43,951 bases of DNA, taken from positions 1-43,951 of the forward strand of contig MLDA01000026.1 of NCBI GenBank assembly GCA_023896275.1, given 5' to 3'. This document shows, piece by piece, positions 39,975 through 43,951 of the stretch. A program made the translations under genes and the position numbers. The stretch is from Kocuria rosea subsp. polaris. Its GTDB lineage: Bacteria; Actinomycetota; Actinomycetes; Actinomycetales; Micrococcaceae. How positions within the stretch are numbered: the first letter of the stretch is position 1; the number at the start of each line of letters is the position of its first letter. The notes under the pieces were generated by a model. The model saw nothing but the letters and a program-made list of their open reading frames with translations. It was not told the DNA's origin and ran no database searches.

Positions 39975-40007
39975 AGCGGCCGCACCGGTACACGGTGCGG
40001 CCGCTTT
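39975..40007. terminator. Intrinsic terminator between convergent genes
   Basis: AGCGGCCGCACC (39975-39986) pairs with GGTGCGGCCGCT (39994-40005) around a 7 bp loop, ending in TTT. It lies between the AI-2E gene and the convergent DUF305 gene and may serve both. Confidence 0.85.
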
Positions 40008-40056
40008 CGCGTTCCTGCCGCTCACCCCTCCGCCAGAAACGCGCGAAGTACGGATC

Positions 40057-40806
40057 CTAGAGCGCGCCCAACAGGTCCCGCATGCGTCCGATCTCCGCCG
40101 CCTGGCTCGACGACATGTGCGTCGACATCTCCTGGACGGTGTTGTCGATGCCCTGGATCTGGACCGAATCGCACATCATGATCGCCCCTTCATGATGCTT
40201 GATCATGCCCTCCAGGAACAGCCGGTCGAACTCCTGGCCGTCGGCCTCGGCGAGCGCGGCCATCTCCTCGTCGCTCAGCATGCCGTGCATGTGCATGCCG
40301 CCGGGCGCCCAGCCGTCCTCGGCCTCCGCGGGCACATCCACGTCGCGCGCGGTCAGCCAGTCCACCATGTACTGAATCTCGGCCCCCTGCTCCAGGTTCA
40401 TGCGTCGAGCAAGATTCTTCAGCTCCTCCGAGGCGGCCTGCCCGGGCACCATGTCCGTCATCGCCACGGCCTGGGCGTGGTGCGGGATCATCATCGCCAT
40501 GAACTCGGCGTCCGCCTCGTTCCAGGACTCCCCGGCGTCCGGGCCGCCGGTCCCCGGCGCTCCCGTCTCGTTGCCGCCGCCCGGGGCGCCGGGGACGACG
40601 ACGGCCGGCGCCGAGCTGGTCGCCGTCGGCTCCGGTTTTTTCTTGCCCTGAGAATCATCCGGGACTGCCCCGGCTGCCACACAGGATGCGAGGCTCAAGC
40701 TCAGAACTGCGGCAGTGACCGCGGTGGCGAGTGATCGGATCGGCCCTGAGCGCCTTCGCGTCGATTGCTTGAATGTTGCACCTTGACTAGGGGATATGTC
40801 GTTCAT
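40057..40806 (-). CDS. DUF305 lipoprotein (ferritin-like four-helix fold)
   Basis: The 249-residue protein has a lipobox L-A-S-C (Cys42), a Pro/Gly-rich linker to about residue 90, then a DUF305 domain made of two similar helical halves: F-M-A-M-M-I-P-H-H-A-Q-A-V-A-M near 103 and F-L-E-G-M-I-K-H-H-E-G-A-I-M-M near 197, each with the conserved M-x-x-H-H pattern. A Met/His-rich segment G-G-M-H-M-H-G-M lies between. DUF305 proteins are surface or periplasmic and often linked with copper or metal resistance; the Met/His ligands fit metal binding. AGGAGAG precedes the ATG at 40806. It is divergent from the LVIVD-repeat gene. Confidence 0.9.
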   Translation of the reverse strand: MNDISPSQGATFKQSTRRRSGPIRSLATAVTAAVLSLSLASCVAAGAVPDDSQGKKKPEPTATSSAPAVVVPGAPGGGNETGAPGTGGPDAGESWNEADAEFMAMMIPHHAQAVAMTDMVPGQAASEELKNLARRMNLEQGAEIQYMVDWLTARDVDVPAEAEDGWAPGGMHMHGMLSDEEMAALAEADGQEFDRLFLEGMIKHHEGAIMMCDSVQIQGIDNTVQEMSTHMSSSQAAEIGRMRDLLGAL

Positions 40807-40874
40807 GGGTCAACCCTCTCCTCATGCAAGACCCTCGTGCAATAGATCTTTAACAAGTGCTGGACGAATCTATG

Positions 40875-40888
40875 TGTTGCAGGCAACA
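40875..40888. promoter_or_regulatory. Perfect palindrome in the DUF305/LVIVD divergent promoter
   Basis: TGTTGC (40875-40880) and GCAACA (40883-40888) flank an AG centre, about mid-way in the 118 bp shared control region, which is AT-rich by local standards. A single regulator here could control both divergent genes. Its identity is unknown. Confidence 0.45.
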
Positions 40889-40924
40889 ATACAAGCACAC
40901 GACCCAGGAGGTGAAGACGCACAC

Positions 40925-42394
40925 ATGCGTCCAAACAATCACAAGCACCCGCGCCGCCGCGCGGCTCTGGCGACCGCAGCGGCAATTCTGCTGGCCGGAT
41001 CCGCGGTCTCGGCAGCAGCGCCCGCTCTCGCCGAGCCCGCGCACCCGGGCCATGAGGACCCGTTCGAGCACAATCACCAGCCGTCAGAACAGGCACAACC
41101 CAAGCTTTTCTCGGGCCAGCAGGAAACTTCCGCCGGGGAACCCGATGTGGCTCCCGGTGAGACCGAGAGCTCCAACATGGAACTCCTGAGCAACATCCCG
41201 ATGGACGGGACGCTGCAGGGCACCGGTTCCGACCTCGCGTTCGAGGGAGACTACGCGTACGCCGGCAACTACGACGGCTTCACGGTCTACGATCTGTCCA
41301 ACCCGAAAGAGCCGTCCAAGTTGACCGAGGTCTACTGCCCGGGCGCGCAGAACGACGTCTCCGTCTACGGCGACATCCTCATCGCCTCGGTCGACGCCCG
41401 CATGGTCGACGACAAGTGCGGCAGCGAGCGCACCTCGGACCCGGAGAACTATTGGGAAGGCATCCGCGTCTTCGACATCAGCGACCCGGCCGATCCGCAG
41501 TACATCAAGTCCGTCGAGACGAAGTGCGGCTCGCACACCAACTCGATGGCGCCCTCGAAGAACGGCCGGGACCTGTACGTCTACGTCTCGTCGTACTCGC
41601 CCAACGCTGCCCTGGCGAACTGCCAGCCCCCGCACGATCTGATCTCCGTCGTCAAGATCCCGGTCAAGAACCCGGCCGCGGCCGCTGTCGTCTCCGAACC
41701 CAACCTCTTCCCGGATGGCGGCTACGAGGGCGGCGGTTGGGCCAGCGCGACCTCGGGCTGCCACGACATCACGACGTACGCCAAGAAGGACATCGCCGCC
41801 GGCGCCTGCATGGGCGACGGCATCATCATGGACATCTCCGACCGCGAGAACCCCGTGGTCACGGAGCGCGTGCGCGACACGGAGAACTTCGCGTTCTGGC
41901 ACTCGGCCACCTTCAACAACGACGCAACGAAGGTCGTCTTTACGGACGAGCTCGGCGGCGGCGGCTGGGCCACCTGCACCGAGGAATTCGGCCCGGAACT
42001 CGGCGCGAACGCCATCTACGAACTCAAGGGCGGCAAGCTCGACTTCGCCTCCTACTACAAGATCCCGCGCATCAACACCGAGAACGAGAACTGCGTGGCC
42101 CACAACGGTTCGCTGATCCCAGTCAAGGGCAAGGACCTCATGGTGCAGTCCTGGTACCAGGGCGGCACGTCGGTCTTCGACTTCACCAACGCGAAGAACC
42201 CGAAGGAGGTCGCCTGGTTCGACCGCGGCGAGGGCCTCTCCGGCGGCGGCACGTGGTCGTCGTACTACTACAACGGCTACGTCTACTCGAACGACCTCTC
42301 CGTCGGTCTGGACACCTTCAAGCTGGACTCGGCAATCGATGCCAAGGCCAAGAAGCAGAAGGAACTGAACCCGCAGGCGCAGCGGCGGTACTGA
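40925..42394 (+). CDS. Secreted LVIVD-repeat beta-propeller-like protein
   Basis: The 489-residue protein has a signal peptide (basic N-terminus, A-A-A-I-L-L-A-G-S-A-V-S-A-A-A, probable cleavage after A-L-A), then a His-rich stretch H-P-G-H-E-D-P-F-E-H-N-H. A propeller of LVIVD-type blades follows: Y-A-Y-A-G-N-Y-D-G-F-T-V-Y-D-L-S-N-P near 110, R-V-F-D-I-S-D-P-A-D-P near 185, and T-S-V-F-D-F-T-N-A-K-N-P near 415. Such proteins are extracellular, and actinobacterial ones often neighbour DUF305 genes, as here; the function is unproven. Several cysteines (about six) may form disulfides. ATG 40925; AGGAGG is 13 nt upstream, longer than usual. Upstream in-frame starts would put 40 residues before the signal. 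Confidence 0.9.
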   Translation: MRPNNHKHPRRRAALATAAAILLAGSAVSAAAPALAEPAHPGHEDPFEHNHQPSEQAQPKLFSGQQETSAGEPDVAPGETESSNMELLSNIPMDGTLQGTGSDLAFEGDYAYAGNYDGFTVYDLSNPKEPSKLTEVYCPGAQNDVSVYGDILIASVDARMVDDKCGSERTSDPENYWEGIRVFDISDPADPQYIKSVETKCGSHTNSMAPSKNGRDLYVYVSSYSPNAALANCQPPHDLISVVKIPVKNPAAAAVVSEPNLFPDGGYEGGGWASATSGCHDITTYAKKDIAAGACMGDGIIMDISDRENPVVTERVRDTENFAFWHSATFNNDATKVVFTDELGGGGWATCTEEFGPELGANAIYELKGGKLDFASYYKIPRINTENENCVAHNGSLIPVKGKDLMVQSWYQGGTSVFDFTNAKNPKEVAWFDRGEGLSGGGTWSSYYYNGYVYSNDLSVGLDTFKLDSAIDAKAKKQKELNPQAQRRY

Positions 42395-42427
42395 TCCCGC
42401 GCATCCACACGTAAACCGCGGTACGAC

Positions 42428-42457
42428 GGCGGCGGGTCCCTTCCGGGGCCCGCCGCC
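42428..42457 (+). terminator. GC-rich hairpin after the LVIVD-repeat gene
   Basis: A 13 bp stem with one mismatch (42428-42440 with 42445-42457) and a 4-base TTCC loop starts 34 bp after the stop. No T-run follows, so termination may be imperfect. Confidence 0.6.
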
Positions 42458-42488
42458 TCGCGCGTCGGCGGGCTTCGCGCGCGGAGGA

Positions 42489-42512
42489 CGGGCGGTGGAT
42501 CGATACCGCCCG
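42489..42512. repeat. Perfect 8 bp inverted repeat upstream of the dehydratase gene
   Basis: CGGGCGGT (42489-42496) and ACCGCCCG (42505-42512) are exact complements around GGATCGAT. It lies 30 bp upstream of the GntR-type operator and could be a second operator or a terminator stem. Confidence 0.45.
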
Positions 42513-42541
42513 CGCATGTGGTCATGCCGATGCGGATGAAT

Positions 42542-42558
42542 CACTTGTCGGACAAGTG
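42542..42558 (+). promoter_or_regulatory. GntR (FadR-type) operator before the dehydratase gene
   Basis: CACTTGTC-G-GACAAGTG is a perfect 17 bp palindrome ending 21 bp before the ATG at 42580. The TTGTC-N-GACAA core matches sites of FadR/FCD-subfamily GntR repressors, and a gene for such a regulator starts just downstream at 43717. Autoregulated repression relieved by a sugar acid is likely. Confidence 0.75.
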
Positions 42559-42579
42559 CCCAACTTGAACGATGGGTTC

Positions 42580-43713
42580 ATGACGCACACCGCCGACGCC
42601 ATCCGCCACCTCCGCCTCTCCACCGCGACCCTGCCGCTGCCCACTCCCATCTCCGACGCCAAGGTCTTCACGGGGCGCCAACGCCCGATGACCGAGGTGA
42701 TCTTCCTCTTCACCGAGATCACCACCGAGCAGGGCCACCAAGGGCTCGGCTTCTCCTACTCCAAGCGGGCCGGCGGGCCGGCGCAGTACGCGCACGCCGC
42801 CGAGGTCGCCGAGCTGGCGATCGGCGAAGATCCGAACGACATCGCCAAGCTCAACACGAAACTGCTCTGGGCCGGCGCCTCGGTGGGCCGCTCCGGCGTG
42901 GCCACGCAGGCGCTGGCAAGCATCGACGTCGCACTCTGGGACCTCAAGGCCAAGCGGGCGGGGTTGCCGCTGGCCAAACTGCTCGGCGCGCACCGGGACG
43001 CCGTGCGCACCTACAACACCTCCGGCGGCTTCCTCAACGCCGGCATCGAGGAGATCAAGGAGCGCGCCACGGCCTCGCTCGCCGACGGCATCGGCGGCAT
43101 CAAGATCAAGGTCGGCCTCCCGGATTCCGCCGAGGACCTCCGGCGCGTGGCCGCCATCCGCGAGCACCTCGGCCCCGATGTCCCGCTCATGGTGGACGCC
43201 AACCAGCAGTGGGACCGCGCCACCGCCCTGCGCATGGGGCGGCGGCTCGAGGAGTTCGACCTCGTCTGGATCGAGGAGCCGCTCGACGCGTACGACGCCG
43301 AGGGCCACGCGGACCTCACCCGGCGCCTCGACACACCGATCGCCACGGGAGAGATGCTGGCATCCGTGGGTGAGCACACGCGCCTCATCGAGAACCGCGC
43401 CTGCAACGTCATCCAGCCGGACGCGCCGCGCGTCGGCGGCATCACCCAGTTCCTGAAGCTGGCCGCGCTCGCGGACCACGCGGGCCTGGACCTGGCCCCG
43501 CACTTCGCCATGGAGATCCACCTGCACCTCGCCGCCGCCTACCCGCGCGAGGCCTGGGTGGAGCACTTCGACTGGCTCGACCCGTTGTTCAACGAGCGCC
43601 TCGAGACGCGCGAGGGCCGCATGATCGTGCCCGATCGACCAGGCCTCGGCGTGACCTTCTCCGACCAGGCACGCGCCTGGACCACGGACGCGATCAGCTT
43701 CGGGCGGTCCTGA
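42580..43713 (+). CDS. Enolase-superfamily (mandelate racemase/muconate lactonizing) sugar-acid dehydratase
   Basis: The 377-residue protein is of the mandelate racemase group: the K-x-K pair Lys175/Lys177 (I-K-I-K-V-G), metal ligands Asp206 (V-D-A-N-Q-Q-W), Glu232 (W-I-E-E-P-L-D) and a glutamate near 258 (A-T-G-E-M), and the late D-A-P-R-V-G-G-I-T-Q and H-F-A-M-E-I-H-L-H segments. This pattern is found in L-talarate/galactarate dehydratase-type enzymes, which dehydrate hexarates to keto-deoxy sugar acids. Substrate assignment from sequence alone is uncertain. The ATG at 42580 is chosen because the GTG at 42556 is inside the operator palindrome. A GntR gene follows 3 bp later. Confidence 0.88.
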   Translation: MTHTADAIRHLRLSTATLPLPTPISDAKVFTGRQRPMTEVIFLFTEITTEQGHQGLGFSYSKRAGGPAQYAHAAEVAELAIGEDPNDIAKLNTKLLWAGASVGRSGVATQALASIDVALWDLKAKRAGLPLAKLLGAHRDAVRTYNTSGGFLNAGIEEIKERATASLADGIGGIKIKVGLPDSAEDLRRVAAIREHLGPDVPLMVDANQQWDRATALRMGRRLEEFDLVWIEEPLDAYDAEGHADLTRRLDTPIATGEMLASVGEHTRLIENRACNVIQPDAPRVGGITQFLKLAALADHAGLDLAPHFAMEIHLHLAAAYPREAWVEHFDWLDPLFNERLETREGRMIVPDRPGLGVTFSDQARAWTTDAISFGRS

Positions 43714-43716
43714 GCC

Positions 43717-43951
43717 GTGCCGACGCCCCGCACCGCAGAACTGGTGGCGGCGCTCCGGGCGCGCATCGTCGACGGCGAGGTGGCACCCGGCGAGCGCCTG
43801 CCCAGCGAGTCCGCCCTGCGCGAGGAGTACGGATTGAGCCGCTCCGCGGTGCGGGATGCGATGACCCGGCTCCAGGCGGAGGGGCTCGTGCACACCCGCC
43901 GGGGAGCGGCTCAATCCGTACTCCTCGCGCAGGGCGGACTCGCTGGGCAGG
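43717..43951 (+). CDS. GntR-family (FadR-type) regulator, 5-prime part only, ending in fold-back sequence
   Basis: A GTG at 43717 opens a typical GntR winged helix: T-A-E-L-V-A-A-L-R-A-R-I-V-D-G-E-V-A-P-G then E-R-L-P-S-E-S-A-L-R-E-E-Y-G-L-S-R-S and A-V-R-D-A-M-T-R-L-Q-A-E-G-L-V-H-T-R-R-G. After R-R-G the expected wing (G-x-x-V/T) is replaced by A-A-Q-S-V-L-L-A-Q-G-G, because from 43903 the DNA is the reverse complement of 43797-43845. So the true gene is reliable only to about 43902. It is the probable repressor at the 42542 palindrome and controls the dehydratase gene 3 bp upstream. Confidence 0.8.
   Translation, partial: MPTPRTAELVAALRARIVDGEVAPGERLPSESALREEYGLSRSAVRDAMTRLQAEGLVHTRRGAAQSVLLAQGGLAGQ
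43797..43951. repeat. Perfect 49 bp inverted repeat ending at the window edge
   Basis: 43797-43845 and 43903-43951 are exact reverse complements (49 of 49), with a 57 bp spacer. The right arm ends on the last base of the window, so the true length is unknown. It cuts through the GntR coding region and destroys its wing, which suggests a fold-back chimera at a contig end rather than a natural element. Confidence 0.95.

Noticed and set aside
43797-43951. Hairpin telomere of a linear replicon
   Set aside because: The repeat interrupts a conserved coding region and has a 57 bp spacer rather than a terminal loop; a fold-back chimera is simpler.

Overview
The window is GC-rich DNA with densely packed genes, many GTG starts, 1-4 bp gene overlaps and several apparently leaderless genes (a TANNNT box about 6 bp before the start codon). 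Together with DtxR/IdeR-type iron boxes, a DUF5129 protein and DUF305/LVIVD-repeat lipoprotein-like partners, this points to an actinobacterium, most likely a Micrococcales member near Arthrobacter/Micrococcaceae. The genus cannot be fixed from sequence reading alone. No rRNA, tRNA, CRISPR, transposase or phage module was recognised.

Layout. 0.1-3.2 kb (minus): SGNH hydrolase, beta-lactamase-fold serine hydrolase, and an RNase HI fused to an NTF2-like domain. 3.4-4.9 kb: AGCS sodium:amino-acid symporter. 5.1-8.5 kb (minus): a thiol/redox group (glutathionyl-hydroquinone-reductase-like protein, FMN reductase, small GNAT protein, pirin). 8.5-12.8 kb: short glucose-6-phosphate dehydrogenase, lipoprotein gamma-glutamyltransferase, DUF418 membrane protein.

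12.9-26.8 kb is an iron-uptake island with three ABC importers: (i) a minus-strand siderophore system whose ATPase is fused to a siderophore-interacting reductase domain; (ii) a plus-strand FatBDCE/CeuBCDE-type siderophore system; (iii) an FbpABC-type ferric-iron importer. Three candidate iron boxes sit in the control regions. Two of the promoters have the same architecture (TTTGAG, 16 bp, TATAG) with the box lying over the spacer. The last gene of the island appears to start at an ATC codon.

27.0-35.3 kb: an AbiEi-like/DUF559-like protein bracketed by related hairpins, an orphan YqaJ nuclease, MscS channel, PhzF-like isomerase, a coupled DHA2 exporter-TetR-DinB operon, and a glutaryl-CoA-dehydrogenase-like enzyme with a direct-repeat promoter.

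35.38-36.06 kb is the most novel-looking part: three copies of a two-hairpin RNA-like element, each behind its own -10-like box, with an invariant linker and compensatory changes in the stems, interspersed with a small SFPASDPP-motif protein gene. 36.1-43.7 kb: aldo/keto reductase, DUF5129 protein, AI-2E transporter, divergent DUF305 and LVIVD-repeat genes, and an enolase-superfamily sugar-acid dehydratase with a GntR-type operator. The window closes inside a GntR regulator gene whose last 49 bases are an exact reverse complement of bases 106 nt earlier, which is probably a fold-back assembly chimera at a contig end.
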